NCBI RefSeq assembly: GCF_013415885.1
Contig: NZ_CP058910.1
Span: 124,001-188,000 of the forward strand
Direction: 5' to 3'
Source: Halosimplex rubrum
GTDB taxonomy: Archaea; Halobacteriota; Halobacteria; Halobacteriales; Haloarculaceae
Length of the DNA stretch: 64,000 nucleotides
Shown here: one piece after another, positions 35,269 through 44,366 of the stretch
Layout: every line of letters starts with the position of its first letter
Position numbering within the stretch: position 1 is the first letter of the stretch
Notes under the pieces: generated by a model
Databases searched by the model: none
What the model saw: the letters and a program-made list of their open reading frames with translations, nothing else
What the model was told of the DNA's origin: nothing
Program-made: the position numbers and the translations under genes

Positions 35269-36537
35269 TCAGAACTCCCCGTCGACGATGTCCGCGACCA
35301 CCCCGCGGTCGAACAGCCGTTCCTCGGCGGGGATGTCGGGATAGGCTTCACCGTCGACGTAGCCCGGCCACTCGCCGAACCGCTCCGGATAGAACTGCTT
35401 GGCGGTCATCTCTAGCTGGAAGAGGTTCATCAGCGGGCCCTGCCGCGGGTTGCCGGACGCGTAGAGGCGGTCGTTCCGGACGGCCGCCAGTTCCGATCCC
35501 ACGCCGTGGTCGCGGATGGACGCTTTCGCGTCGGCGACGTCGTAGTACGACGAGATCCCGTGGTTCATGATGACGACGTCCGGGTCCGCATCGAGCATCG
35601 CCTCGTAGTCGACGAGCTTGCCGCCGTACTCGCCCGTCTCGATGTCCGCGAAGACGTCGACGGCGTCCAGCGGGCGAGTGTGCGCGAAGAAGTACCCCGG
35701 CTGGTTGAGCTTGTGGACGTAGAACGCGTCCTCCGAGAGCCGGGGGTACACCATCCCGACCGTGGGCCGGTCGTCCGGCGACGGGAGCTTCGATCGCACG
35801 TGGCGCAGGAGCCCCTCTTTGACCTCGTGCAGTCGCTCGAATCGGTCCCGTTCCCGCAACACCGCGGCGTACTTCTCGGTGAGCTCCCACAGCGTGTAGT
35901 ACCGATACGAATCGCGCCAGGACTCGGGCGGTCGGCGGTGTTTTCGACTGTACATGTTACCGAAGAACGGTCCGACGGTCCCCGCGACCTCGTCGATGTC
36001 GGATCCGCTCCACCCGTCGAGCGAACTGACGTACGCCGGATCGAGGAAGTGGACGTCACTGTCCAGTTCGTACAGCGTCTCCTTGCTGAAATTGCCCGCC
36101 TCCCGGAAGTCGATCCAGTCGTTCGAGGTGTCCAGCGCGGAGTAGTAGAACTCCAGCGAGGGGACGGACGACGACGGACGCGACGTCGATTTCACCGCAG
36201 CGCCGTGGCCGAGAGCCGCCGCGATATCGATTTCGACCGTCGAACTCGCCAACACGTCCCGCGGAACGGCCTCGAACGTCACCGTTCCCATCGGCGCCAT
36301 CGTCACCGAATACGAGCCGTCGTCGGGCGCGTCCGTCTCGGTGGTCGCCGGCGTCTCGGTGGTCGTCGCAGTCCCGGTGGCCGCCGCCGTCTCAGCCTCC
36401 GTGTCGTTCGAAGTTGACGCCGATCCGCGGGCGTCACTCGGACACCCCGCGAACAGGCCACCGCCGATGACCGCGCCGCCGTATTTCACGTACTCCCGCC
36501 GCGTCGGTGCTTCGTGACCGCTGTCGTCGTCTGCCAT
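35269..36537 (-). CDS. Tat-exported lipoprotein, ferri-siderophore ABC binding protein
   Basis: The 422-residue protein carries a Tat-type signal (TRREYVKYGGAVIGGGLFAGC: twin Arg then lipobox with Cys at 32), a Thr-rich linker (about 42-72) and a FepB/BtuF-type helical-backbone domain with FEAVPRDVLASSTVEIDIAAAL and VTMAPMGTVTF. The tail PERFGEWPGYVDG and LYASGNPRQGPLMNLFQLEMTAKQFYP match haloarchaeal iron-siderophore binding proteins. No permease or ATPase is adjacent, so partners are encoded elsewhere. Two DtxR-type palindromes upstream (36543-36592) imply iron-repressed expression. The ATG at 36537 is about 30 nt after a TATA-like element on the minus strand. Confidence 0.9.
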   Translation of the reverse strand: MADDDSGHEAPTRREYVKYGGAVIGGGLFAGCPSDARGSASTSNDTEAETAAATGTATTTETPATTETDAPDDGSYSVTMAPMGTVTFEAVPRDVLASSTVEIDIAAALGHGAAVKSTSRPSSSVPSLEFYYSALDTSNDWIDFREAGNFSKETLYELDSDVHFLDPAYVSSLDGWSGSDIDEVAGTVGPFFGNMYSRKHRRPPESWRDSYRYYTLWELTEKYAAVLRERDRFERLHEVKEGLLRHVRSKLPSPDDRPTVGMVYPRLSEDAFYVHKLNQPGYFFAHTRPLDAVDVFADIETGEYGGKLVDYEAMLDADPDVVIMNHGISSYYDVADAKASIRDHGVGSELAAVRNDRLYASGNPRQGPLMNLFQLEMTAKQFYPERFGEWPGYVDGEAYPDIPAEERLFDRGVVADIVDGEF

Positions 36538-36542
36538 GCGAA

Positions 36543-36592
36543 TTAGGCTCGCCTAAAGACTGATAATGGCTTCGATTCTTAGGCAGGCCTAA
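36543..36592 (-). promoter_or_regulatory. Two DtxR/SirR-type operators flanking a TATA box
   Basis: TTAGGCTCGCCTAA (36543-36556) and TTAGGCAGGCCTAA (36579-36592) are perfect palindromes (TTAGGC-N2-GCCTAA), 36 bp centre to centre. Between them lies CATTATCAG on the minus strand, the likely TATA box about 30 nt before the start at 36537. The palindromes match the binding-site type of DtxR-family iron-dependent repressors. Binding of an iron-loaded dimer at both sites would block transcription. Confidence 0.8.
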
Positions 36593-36700
36593 AACGTGTG
36601 AACGGTCGAACGTTCGCCCGCCCCGAACGGGGGGACCGGGCGGTGACCGGCCGCGCGGTCGACCCCCACCCTTAACCCTCCCTCCGGCGAACCCGCAGTC

Positions 36701-37816
36701 ATGGCCGACCTGCTCGTCTACGGTTCGTACGGCTACACCGGGCGACTCGTCGTCGACGAGGCGACCGACCGCGGGCTCGACGTGGTCGTCGCCGGTCGCG
36801 ACCGCGACGCCGTCGAGAACCAGGCGATCCGGCAGGGCTGCGAGGAGCGCGTGTTCGCGCTCGACGAGCCGCGACTGCTCGACCTGGCGCTGGAGGAGGT
36901 CGAAGCCGTCCTCAACTGCGCGGGTCCGTTCGCCCGGACGGCCGAACCGGTGGTCGAGGGGTGTCTGCGGACCGGCACGCACTACCTCGATATCACCGGG
37001 GAGATCGAGGTGTTCGAGCGCCTCGCCGCCGAGGACGAGCGGGCCGAGAAGGCGGGGATCACGGTCCTCCCCGGCGTCGGTTTCGACGTGGTCCCGACGG
37101 ACTGCCTGGCGGCCCACCTCGCAGAGCGACTCCCCGAGGCCGACCGGCTCGCGCTCGGGTTCGAGGCGTCGGGCGGGATCTCACCGGGCACCGCGAAGAC
37201 GGCCGTCCGCGGGCTCGGCGGCGGCGGCGCCGTCCGGCGCGACGGGCGCATCGAATCGGCACCCATTGGCGGAGACACCCGCCGGATCGACTTCGGCCGG
37301 GGCGAGCGGACCGCGATGGCGGTCCCCTGGGGCGACGTGTCGACGGCGTACCACACCACCGGGATCGGCGACGTCGCGGTCTACACCGCCGTCCCCTCGT
37401 GGGCGCCGCGCGCGGCTCGCGTCGCCGGGATCGTCGGTCCGCTCGCCGGTTCCGGCCCGGTCCAGTCGCTGCTCGAATCGCTGATCGACGCCCGCGTCGA
37501 CGGCCCCGACGAGCGCGTGCGCCGCGAGGGCGAGAGCTACGTGTGGGGCGAGGCGCGACGACTGGACGCGCCTCGAAGCGAGCGGCAGGGCCGCGAGCAG
37601 GTCGAGACCGACGACGGCGAGCGGGCGGTCTCCCGGCTCGTCGCTCCCGAGACCTACCGGCTGACGAGACTCGCCGCGGTCGAGATCGCCGAGCGCGTCG
37701 TCGCCGGCGACGCGCCGACCGGCTTCCGGACGCCGGCGGGCGCGTTCGGCCCCGACCTGGTCCTCGATATCGAGGGCGTCGAGCGGACGGACGAGCCCGT
37801 CGAGACGGGACCGTAG
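36701..37816 (+). CDS. Saccharopine-dehydrogenase-family oxidoreductase (trans-acting enoyl reductase-like)
   Basis: The 371-residue protein has an N-terminal Rossmann fold (LLVYGSYGYTGRLVVDEATDRGLDVVVAGRD), VEAVLNCAGPFARTAEPVVEGCLRTGTHYLDITGE and ITVLPGVGFDVVPTDCLAAHLAERLP. This pattern is shared by saccharopine dehydrogenase-like enzymes and mycobacterial trans-acting enoyl reductases. The C-terminal half continues with SGGISPGTAKTAVRGL. In archaea the substrate is unknown; lipid or polyprenyl-type reductions are possible. A short serine/arginine-rich insert (RRLDAPRSERQGREQ, about 284-298) has codons resembling the hairpin repeats. It converges with pabC at a gap of only 5 nt. Confidence 0.83.
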   Translation: MADLLVYGSYGYTGRLVVDEATDRGLDVVVAGRDRDAVENQAIRQGCEERVFALDEPRLLDLALEEVEAVLNCAGPFARTAEPVVEGCLRTGTHYLDITGEIEVFERLAAEDERAEKAGITVLPGVGFDVVPTDCLAAHLAERLPEADRLALGFEASGGISPGTAKTAVRGLGGGGAVRRDGRIESAPIGGDTRRIDFGRGERTAMAVPWGDVSTAYHTTGIGDVAVYTAVPSWAPRAARVAGIVGPLAGSGPVQSLLESLIDARVDGPDERVRREGESYVWGEARRLDAPRSERQGREQVETDDGERAVSRLVAPETYRLTRLAAVEIAERVVAGDAPTGFRTPAGAFGPDLVLDIEGVERTDEPVETGP

Positions 37817-37821
37817 CCGAA

Positions 37822-38817
37822 CTACTCCTCGGTGGGCGCGTCGCCGTCGGTGGCTCCGCCACCGTAGTGTTCGCGCTCGACGCGCTCGTCGAACAGCCGC
37901 GAGAGCAGTCGCGTCATCGGGCCGACGCTCACGTCGATGCCGTCGACGCTCGTGACCGGGCGGATCTCCCACGTCGAGTTCGTGAGAAACACCTCGTCGG
38001 CGTCGCGCAGGTCGTCGAGCGTGTATCTCCCCGTCCGGACGGAGAACCCCTCCGATTCGGCCAGTTCGATCGCGGCCGACCGGGTCACGCCGGGGAGGAT
38101 CGGCAGGTCGTCACTGGGGGTCTTCAGCGTCCCGCCGTCGACGAAGAAGAGATTGCTCGTCGCGCCCTCGGCGAGGTCGTCGTCGGTCGTCCGCATCACG
38201 GCCTCGTCGGCGGCGAAGTCGTCGGTGGCGGCCCGCCGGAGTTCGAGGCGAGCGAGGATCCCCGGGAGGTAGTTGTGCGTCTTGGCGTCGGCCGGCAGCG
38301 ACTCGGCGGGCGGGCGCCGGGTTCGGACGGTCTGGACCGTCGCCGGCCCGTCCCACACGGGGTCGCCGTCGACGCCGCCGCGACCGAGCGGCGCGACGTA
38401 GACGACGACCGTCGGGTCCACGTCGGAGTCGGGCGTGAGTTTCCCCGGCTGGACGCCGCGGGTCACCGACACCTTGCAGTAGGCCTCGTCGAGGTCGTTG
38501 GCCGCGAGCGTGGCGTCGACACGCTCGCGCAGATCGTCGGGGACCGCCTCGCCGAACCCCAGCGTCTCGGCGGTCCGCCGGAGTCGGTCGCGGTGGGCCG
38601 CCCACTCGAAGGGGTCGCCGCCGTACACGCGCAGGGTCTCGAAGGCGCCGTCGCCGTACATGAATCCGCGGTCGCGGACGGAGACGGTCGCCACGTCGGC
38701 GGGGACGAGGTCTCCGTTCACGTGGTAGGTGAGGGGGTCGTCGCCGCGGTCGGCCGCGCCCGTTCCGTCGTCGCCGTCGCCCGGCTCGTCGCTCTCCGGG
38801 GTCGCGTCGTCGCTCAC
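37822..38817 (-). CDS. pabC: Class IV aminotransferase, PabC-like (aminodeoxychorismate lyase)
   Basis: The 331-residue fold-type IV PLP protein has the usual N-terminal YHVNGDLVPADVATVSVRDRGFMYGDGAFETLRVYGGDPFEWAAHRDRLRRTAE segment. The active-site Lys lies probably in AYCKVSVTRGVQPGKLT, with the C-terminal EGATSNLFFVDGGTLKTP and SEGFSVRTGRYTLDDLRDADEVFLTNSTWEIRPV. Position directly downstream of pabA (4-nt overlap) supports release of p-aminobenzoate from aminodeoxychorismate rather than branched-chain transamination, though both share the fold. It ends in an acidic tail. Last gene of the pabB-pabA-pabC operon. Confidence 0.85.
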   Translation of the reverse strand: MSDDATPESDEPGDGDDGTGAADRGDDPLTYHVNGDLVPADVATVSVRDRGFMYGDGAFETLRVYGGDPFEWAAHRDRLRRTAETLGFGEAVPDDLRERVDATLAANDLDEAYCKVSVTRGVQPGKLTPDSDVDPTVVVYVAPLGRGGVDGDPVWDGPATVQTVRTRRPPAESLPADAKTHNYLPGILARLELRRAATDDFAADEAVMRTTDDDLAEGATSNLFFVDGGTLKTPSDDLPILPGVTRSAAIELAESEGFSVRTGRYTLDDLRDADEVFLTNSTWEIRPVTSVDGIDVSVGPMTRLLSRLFDERVEREHYGGGATDGDAPTEE

Positions 38818-39608
38818 AGCGACCCCTCCAGCGCCATCCGGCAGAACGTCTCGACCATCTGTTTGCCGTGTTCGGTGAGGATGCTCTCGGGGTGGAACTG
38901 GACGCCGACGTGGGGCCGTTCGCGGTGGCGCACACCCATGAGGACGCCCGCTTCACCGTCGAACTCGCTTCGCTCGTCAGACGAGCCTCCGGTCGCTTCG
39001 CTCCCGGAGACGCCGCCGGTGTGGGCCGTCTCGATCAGGGAGTCGGGCAGGTCCGCACGCTCGACGGCCAGGGAGTGATAGCGCCCGACCTCGAAGCGGT
39101 CGGGGAGCGCCCGGAAGAGCCCGCGGCCGTCGTGGCCGATCGTCGAGGGCTTGCCGTGGACGACCGCCTCGGCGTGGCCGACCGGCGCACCGGCGACCGC
39201 ACACAGCGCCTGGTGGCCGAGACAGACCCCGAGCGTCGGATAGTCGAGTTCGCGGAAGATCGGCATCGAGACGCCCGCCTCCTGCGGGGTCCCCGGGCCG
39301 GGCGAGACGACGATCGCGTCGGGGTCGATCTCGCGGACGCCCGCTACGTCGACCGCGTCGTTCCGGCGGACGAGTACCTCGCCGTCGACGACCTCGGGGA
39401 GCCAGTCGGTCGTCGTGACGACTTCCCCCACGTACTGGACGAGGTTGTAGGCGAAGGAGTCGTAGTTGTCGACGACGAGCACGGTCAGCCCCCCGGTGCG
39501 GTCGACCGCGGTCGCGTCGGCGGCGAGGCGGTCGTCGTCGGTGGCGGAGCCGGCGTCGGGATCGACCGACGGGACGCTCCCGACGCCGGGCGCGGAGGGC
39601 TCAGTCAT
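38814..39608 (-). CDS. pabA: Glutamine amidotransferase, PabA/TrpG type, with an in-frame insertion
   Basis: PabA supplies ammonia to PabB for aminodeoxychorismate. The 264-residue protein has the class I amidotransferase features: [31 protein letters not shown], the nucleophile Cys in [13 protein letters not shown], and the catalytic His-Glu pair in [12 protein letters not shown]. Between [11 protein letters not shown] and [11 protein letters not shown] there is an insertion of about 22 residues ([19 protein letters not shown]) whose DNA (38951-39021) contains hairpins like those in the window's intergenic repeats. A Ser/Thr-rich N-terminal extension (to about 35) is also present. It overlaps pabB by 8 nt and pabC by 4 nt. 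Confidence 0.9.
   Translation of the reverse strand: MTEPSAPGVGSVPSVDPDAGSATDDDRLAADATAVDRTGGLTVLVVDNYDSFAYNLVQYVGEVVTTTDWLPEVVDGEVLVRRNDAVDVAGVREIDPDAIVVSPGPGTPQEAGVSMPIFRELDYPTLGVCLGHQALCAVAGAPVGHAEAVVHGKPSTIGHDGRGLFRALPDRFEVGRYHSLAVERADLPDSLIETAHTGGVSGSEATGGSSDERSEFDGEAGVLMGVRHRERPHVGVQFHPESILTEHGKQMVETFCRMALEGSL
38987..39009. repeat. Hairpin repeat inserted in frame in pabA
   Basis: CTCCGG (38987-38992) pairs with CCGGAG (39004-39009) around TCGCTTCGCTC, the same loop words seen in the 3' hairpin chains. The surrounding 38951-39021 encodes the extra residues absent from typical PabA, so this appears to be an inserted repeat that stayed in frame. Confidence 0.5.
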
Positions 39609-41193
39609 GGTCCCCCACGGTGAAGGCGGCGCGGTCGCCGAGCGCCGCGTCGACGGCGGTCACGAGCGCCCGCCCCTTGTCGAGCGTCTCCTCGAACTCC
39701 CGGTCGGGGACGGAATCGTGGACGATCCCTGCCCCCACGCGGAGGTGGTACTCCTCGCCGTCGCGCACGAGCGTCCGGATGACGATGTTCAGCGTCGCCC
39801 GGCCGTCGAACCCGAATATCCCGACGCTCCCGGTGTAGGGCCCCCGCCGTGTCGATTCGACCTCGTCGATGATCTCCATCGTCCGGGGCTTGGGCGCGCC
39901 GGTGATGGTGCCGCCGGGGAAGACCGCCGCGATAGCGTCGCCGAGGTCGTGTTCCGGCCGCAGGCGGCCCTCGACGAGCGAGACGAGGTGCATCACCTCC
40001 GAGTAGCGGTCGACGCGGCGGTACTCGCTCACTTCGACGGAGCCGTACTCGCTGACCTTCCCCAGGTCGTTGCGTTCGAGGTCGACCAGCATCGCGTGCT
40101 CGGCGCGTTCCTTCTCGTCGCTGGTGAGGTCCTCGGCCAGAAAGTCGTCTTCCTCCGGCGTGTCCCCGCGCGGGCGCGTGCCGGCGATGGGTTCGGTCAG
40201 GAGTCGGTCGCCCTCGCCGCTCGCGGCCGTGTCGCTCGTTCCATCCGAGGCCTCACTTCGTTCGACCTCGCGCTCCAGCAGGAGTTCGGGGCTCGCGCTC
40301 ACCAGGTCGACGCCGGGGAACTCCAACAGGGCGGAGTAGGGAGCGGGGTTGACGGCCCGGAGCGCGTCGAAGGCGGCGACCGGGTGGACCGCGGCGGGTG
40401 CGGTGAGCCGCTGGGAGACGTTCGCCTGGAACGTGTCGCCGTCGCGGACGTACTCCTTGACCCGGCGCACGCGGTCGGCGAACGCTTCGCGGCCGCAGTC
40501 GCTCTCGAAGCGGGCCTCGTCGGTCTCGACCGGCGGGTCCCCGACCGCGGGGTCGCCCTCGACGGCCGCGCGGGCGAGTTCGAGCGCCCGCTCGCGGCCG
40601 CGCTCGTAGGCGTCCGCGGGGGTATCGCCGACCGCGCCGGCGGCGCCGTCGGCCGCGGCGCCGTCCGCGCCGACGCGCGGACAGGCCGTGATCCGCAGCG
40701 TCGTCTCGTCGCTCTCGCGTGGTTCCTCCCACGCCGCGATCCGGTCGTAGACGCCGAGCTGGAGGCGCGGCAGCTCGCGGTCGCGGTCGGCCGAGTCGGG
40801 CAGGCGCTCCAGTTCGCGGGCGACGTCGTAGGAGAGCCAGCCGACGGCGCCACAGGGGTAGGGCACGTCGCAGCCGCCGCGGACCAGCGACTCGTCGGCG
40901 AGTCGGTCGACGAGCGCGTCGATGCTCGGCGATTCGCCGACGGGAGCGCCGGCGGTCTCGTCGGCGGCGACGGTGAGGCGGTCGATCGGGTCGACGCCGA
41001 AGTAGCCCCAGCCGGACTGGCCGCCGGTGGTTTCGAGGTGGAACCCGCCGGGGCCGTCGCGGGCGCGCCGGTAGGCGTCGAAGGGGTCGACGACGGGCAC
41101 GCGGACCTCGACGGGGACGCGGGCGCCGGCCGGCGCGTCCGCCGCGGTCCGCTCGAAGGCGACCCGGTCGGTCGCGACCCTGGGCGTCGTCAT
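39601..41193 (-). CDS. pabB: Aminodeoxychorismate synthase component I (PabB/TrpE family)
   Basis: The 530-residue protein belongs to the chorismate-utilising family. The C-terminal domain shows [34 protein letters not shown]-type sequence, [41 protein letters not shown] and [21 protein letters not shown], the conserved anthranilate/aminodeoxychorismate synthase motifs. The neighbouring pabA and pabC and the RPRGDT motif favour p-aminobenzoate over anthranilate synthesis. The start at 41193 ([13 protein letters not shown]) avoids an Arg/Pro-rich extension. A Ser/Glu/Thr-rich insert ([18 protein letters not shown]) again overlaps hairpin-like DNA at about 40247-40269. Upstream is the helix-hairpin-helix protein gene, 57 nt away. 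Confidence 0.9.
   Translation of the reverse strand: MTTPRVATDRVAFERTAADAPAGARVPVEVRVPVVDPFDAYRRARDGPGGFHLETTGGQSGWGYFGVDPIDRLTVAADETAGAPVGESPSIDALVDRLADESLVRGGCDVPYPCGAVGWLSYDVARELERLPDSADRDRELPRLQLGVYDRIAAWEEPRESDETTLRITACPRVGADGAAADGAAGAVGDTPADAYERGRERALELARAAVEGDPAVGDPPVETDEARFESDCGREAFADRVRRVKEYVRDGDTFQANVSQRLTAPAAVHPVAAFDALRAVNPAPYSALLEFPGVDLVSASPELLLEREVERSEASDGTSDTAASGEGDRLLTEPIAGTRPRGDTPEEDDFLAEDLTSDEKERAEHAMLVDLERNDLGKVSEYGSVEVSEYRRVDRYSEVMHLVSLVEGRLRPEHDLGDAIAAVFPGGTITGAPKPRTMEIIDEVESTRRGPYTGSVGIFGFDGRATLNIVIRTLVRDGEEYHLRVGAGIVHDSVPDREFEETLDKGRALVTAVDAALGDRAAFTVGDHD
40247..40269. repeat. Hairpin-type sequence inside pabB
   Basis: GAGG (40247-40250) and CCTC (40266-40269), extendable through GAGGCC / GACCTC with one mismatch, surround TCACTTCGTTCG, matching the loop words of the gap repeats. 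The encoded [13 protein letters not shown] segment looks like an insertion in the conserved N-terminal half of the catalytic domain. Confidence 0.4.
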
Positions 41194-41250
41194 TACGTCG
41201 GGACAGGCGCGGGGAGGGTAACCGGTTTTCGGTCCCCGCAAAGGGAGTCG

Positions 41251-41853
41251 TCAGTAGAGCTTCGCCTGTTCGACCCAGTTCTCGACGCGCGACTCGGCGA
41301 TGTCGGTCTCCTCGGCCAGCGCCGCGGGGTCGGCCTCGGCCAGGTCGCCGACGCCGTCGACGCCCGCCTCGCGCAGGCGCTCGGCGTAGGTCGGCCCGAT
41401 CCCCTTGATGTCTTCCAGCTCCGCGTCCGGCGCCGGGTCGGTCGGCGCGTCCGCCGAGGAGTCGTCGGCCTCCGCGTCGGCACCCCCCGCGTCGCCGGCC
41501 TCGGCGTCTCCCGGCTCTCCGGCCTCCGCGTCGTCCGTCTCCTCGGCTCCGGCCCCGTCGGCTCCCGCGTCGTCGGTTCCGGTGTCGACGCCGACGTCGG
41601 TCGAGTCCGTCGGTTCGGTCGCGGTCGTCGACCCGCCCTCGGTCGCGGTGTCGGTGCCCTTGACCGCGTCTTCGCTGGCGGTCGCGGGTTCGTGCTCGAC
41701 GGTCACGTCGACGCCGTCGTCGGACGCGCCGTCGCCGGTCGCCCCCGGATCGTCGCCCGGGGACGGACCGTCGGTGGAGGACGCCGCGGGCTGAGAAGTC
41801 GAAGAGGACGCGCCCAGCCCGAGTGCAGACTTGATACGCTCGATGAGCCCCAT
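41251..41853 (-). CDS. Acidic protein with C-terminal helix-hairpin-helix
   Basis: The 200-residue protein opens with MGLIERIKSALGLGASSS, then a very long low-complexity region (about 20-140) rich in Asp, Ala, Gly, Ser and Thr. The last 55 residues, LEDIKGIGPTYAERLREAGVDGVGDLAEADPAALAEETDI, hold an HhH repeat (IKGIGPTYAERL) typical of DNA-binding or topoisomerase/ligase-associated domains. Haloarchaeal proteins of this layout (helix-hairpin-helix domain plus acidic linker) are common and of uncertain role; DNA binding at the C-terminus is inferred. The start at 41853 places Met before GLIERI. No operon partner is obvious; pabB lies 57 nt downstream. Confidence 0.75.
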   Translation of the reverse strand: MGLIERIKSALGLGASSSTSQPAASSTDGPSPGDDPGATGDGASDDGVDVTVEHEPATASEDAVKGTDTATEGGSTTATEPTDSTDVGVDTGTDDAGADGAGAEETDDAEAGEPGDAEAGDAGGADAEADDSSADAPTDPAPDAELEDIKGIGPTYAERLREAGVDGVGDLAEADPAALAEETDIAESRVENWVEQAKLY

Positions 41854-42025
41854 AGGGAGCAATAGCGGACCCCATCACTTAACGTCTTTCTGCGCTCCGG
41901 ACGGCGACGAGACCGGTCGTTCTCGCCGACGGCTCGCCCGTCGGCCGGGCGTCGGCCGCCGGAGCCACCCCTCCGGACGGGCCGGGGGAGCCCACGCCGC
42001 GGTTCGGAGCCGCTCGCGTCCCGAC

Positions 42026-42856
42026 TCAGAGCCGCCCGCGGAGCGCCTCGTCCATCGCGTCGACCGGCGCCTCGCGGCCGGTCCAGCGCTCGAACGCCGC
42101 GACGCCCTGGTAGAGCAGCATCCAGGCGCCGTCGACGGTCGTCGCGCCCGCGGCGGCGGCGTCACGCAGGAGGCGCGTCTCCAGGGGCCGATACACCGCG
42201 TCGAGCACGCCCAGGTCGCCGTGGAGCGCGTCGGCCGGGACCGGCGTCTCCTCGGACTCCATCCCGACGCTGGTGGCGTTGACCAGCACGTCCGCGTCGG
42301 CCAGCAACTCGGGTACGGCGTCGAGTCCGTGGCCCGTCGCGTCGGCGCTCGCCTCGCCCGATTCGCGCCCGTCGCCGCGCACGTCCGCGGCGAGGGCGTT
42401 CGCTTTCGACTGGGTGCGGTTGGCGATCCGGACGGCCATCCCCTCGTCGGCGAGGCCGAACGCGACCGCGCGGCCGGCGCCGCCGGCGCCGACGACGACG
42501 GCCGTCCCCGACAGGTCCACGTCGTGTGCCCGGAGCGCTCGCGTGGCGCCGACGGCGTCGGTGTTGTGCCCCGTCGGCCGCTCCCCCGAGAAGTCGACCG
42601 TGTTGACCGCGCCGATGCGGCGCGCGAGCGGGTCCGGGTCGACGGCCGCAAGCACGTCCTGCTTGAACGGGATCGTGACGTTGAGCCCCGCGACCCCCAG
42701 GTCGGCGGCGCCCTCGACCGCCGTGGCGGCGCCGTCTTTCGGCGGTTCGAACGTGACGTAGCGGGCGTCGAGGCCCAGCGCCTCGTAACCCGCCTCGTGC
42801 ATCGGCGGCGACAGCGAGTGGCCCACCGGGTTGCCGATGAGTCCGTAGATGTCCAT
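42026..42856 (-). CDS. aroE: Shikimate 5-dehydrogenase
   Basis: AroE reduces 3-dehydroshikimate to shikimate with NADPH, in the pathway that ends in chorismate, the substrate of PabB. The 276-residue protein contains [19 protein letters not shown] (substrate site), [10 protein letters not shown] (catalytic Lys of the motif), [19 protein letters not shown] and [19 protein letters not shown] (NADP loop), followed by [10 protein letters not shown]-terminal [14 protein letters not shown] matches the family. The start at 42856 ([12 protein letters not shown]) is preferred over an extension with a Pro-rich start. Divergent from the Na+/Ca2+ exchanger gene. Confidence 0.95.
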   Translation of the reverse strand: MDIYGLIGNPVGHSLSPPMHEAGYEALGLDARYVTFEPPKDGAATAVEGAADLGVAGLNVTIPFKQDVLAAVDPDPLARRIGAVNTVDFSGERPTGHNTDAVGATRALRAHDVDLSGTAVVVGAGGAGRAVAFGLADEGMAVRIANRTQSKANALAADVRGDGRESGEASADATGHGLDAVPELLADADVLVNATSVGMESEETPVPADALHGDLGVLDAVYRPLETRLLRDAAAAGATTVDGAWMLLYQGVAAFERWTGREAPVDAMDEALRGRL

Positions 42857-42922
42857 ACCGACTCCAGCGCTCGGGGGGACATAAACGGCCGCGCTCCGGG
42901 CCGGCGGGCCGTTCCGCAACTG

Positions 42923-42929
42923 TTTCAAA
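42923..42929 (+). promoter_or_regulatory. TATA-like box of the exchanger gene
   Basis: TTTCAAA lies about 27 nt before the chosen GTG start at 42953 and supports that start over the GTGs at 42935 and 42938, which are too close to the box for a leaderless transcript. Confidence 0.45.
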
Positions 42930-42952
42930 CGGACGTGGTGAGTGTTGAGCTA

Positions 42953-44365
42953 GTGAGCCGACTCAGTCACCCACTGGCGCAGGTCGCGGGGGCGCTGGCG
43001 CTGACCCTCGGCTGGGTCCTCGTCTTCTTCGGCGGCGCCGCGCTCCCGGTCGTCCCGACCTACGAGCAACTGGGCGTGGTCCTGACGGTCGGCGTCAGCG
43101 GCGTCGCGGTGCTGGGCGCCTCCTTCCTGCTCGCGTGGGGCGCAGAGACCGCCGAGAAGGACGTGCCGCGGGCGTTCGCCATCGCCGTGCTGGCGGTGCT
43201 GGCCGTCGCCCCCGAGTACGCCGTCGACGCGCTGTACGCCTGGAACGCCGGGGCCGGCGGCGCGACGACCGCCGCCTGTGGCGACCTCTCGACCGCGGCC
43301 GTCCAGGCCGGCGAAACCGAACTCGCCCGCGCCTGCCACGACGCCAACCTCGCCGTCGCGAACATGACCGGCGCCAACCGCATCCTCATCGGCATCGGCT
43401 GGGCCGGCATCGCCGTCTTCACCGTCTACCGGGCCGCCAAGACCCAGGACGCGGCCGTCAGGGATCGCGAGGGCTGGCTGGCCGACGCGGTCACGCTCGA
43501 CCGGGACATCGCCACGGAGATCACCTTCCTGTTCATGGCGACCGTCTGGGCGTTCCTGGTGCCGCTGGGCGGCGGCATCGACATCCTCGACACGCTCGTC
43601 CTCGTCGGGATCTACGTCCTCTACATCGGGATCATCATCCGCGGCGACGTGGAGGCCACGGAGGATCAGGTGGGCGTCCCCCACTACTTCCAGCAGTGGT
43701 CGCTGCCCTGGCGGCCGCTGGTCGTCCTCGGCCTGTTCGCCTACTCCGGCGTGATGATCTTCACCGCCGTCGAGCCGTTCGCCCACGGCCTCGAGACCAT
43801 CGGCCTCAACAACGGCATCCCCGAGTTCTTCATGATCCAGTGGATCGCGCCGCTGGCCAGCGAGTCGCCCGAACTCATCGTCGTCGTCGTCCTCGTCAAC
43901 AAGGCCCGCTCGACCGCGGGGTTCAACGCGCTGATCTCCTCGAAACTCAACCAGTGGACGCTGCTGATCGGGACGCTGTCGGTCGTCTTCTCGCTGGCTT
44001 ACGGTCAGTACGGCGTCCTCCCCTTCGACTCCAAGCAGGCCGCCGAGATCTGGATCACCGCCGCCCAGTCCTATTTCGCGCTGGCCATCCTGGTCGACTT
44101 CGAGATCAGCGTCCGCGAGGCCATCTCCATCTTCGCCCTGTTCATCTCGCAGGTGATTCTGGAGTTCCTGCTCATCCGCGAGGCCATCGCGCTGCCGGTC
44201 GACAGCGAGGAGTTACTGCTCGTCTACACGGCCGTCTACGTCGTCATCGGGACCGCGCTGTTCGTCAAGCGCCGGGCGGCCCTGCGTGAGATGATCGGCC
44301 TCGCCGCCGACGCGGGCCGCACCGCCATCGGCCGCGACCCCGTCCACACGGAGTTCGCCGACTGA
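42953..44365 (+). CDS. Sodium/calcium exchanger family membrane antiporter
   Basis: The 470-residue protein has about ten to eleven helices with two alpha-repeat-like regions, AVAPEYAVDALYAW and ASESPELIVVVVLVNKARSTAG (the S-P-E/D-L motif that binds the transported cation in the CaCA family), and a hydrophilic acidic loop between them. It probably extrudes Ca2+ with Na+ influx, suited to a salt-in organism. GTG 42953 (MSRLSHPLAQ) is taken as start because of the TATA box 27 nt upstream; 42935 or 42938 would add VVSVEL. The stop codon abuts dtdA (1-nt gap), so the two genes are in one transcription unit. Confidence 0.88.
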   Translation: MSRLSHPLAQVAGALALTLGWVLVFFGGAALPVVPTYEQLGVVLTVGVSGVAVLGASFLLAWGAETAEKDVPRAFAIAVLAVLAVAPEYAVDALYAWNAGAGGATTAACGDLSTAAVQAGETELARACHDANLAVANMTGANRILIGIGWAGIAVFTVYRAAKTQDAAVRDREGWLADAVTLDRDIATEITFLFMATVWAFLVPLGGGIDILDTLVLVGIYVLYIGIIIRGDVEATEDQVGVPHYFQQWSLPWRPLVVLGLFAYSGVMIFTAVEPFAHGLETIGLNNGIPEFFMIQWIAPLASESPELIVVVVLVNKARSTAGFNALISSKLNQWTLLIGTLSVVFSLAYGQYGVLPFDSKQAAEIWITAAQSYFALAILVDFEISVREAISIFALFISQVILEFLLIREAIALPVDSEELLLVYTAVYVVIGTALFVKRRAALREMIGLAADAGRTAIGRDPVHTEFAD

Positions 44366-44366
44366 G

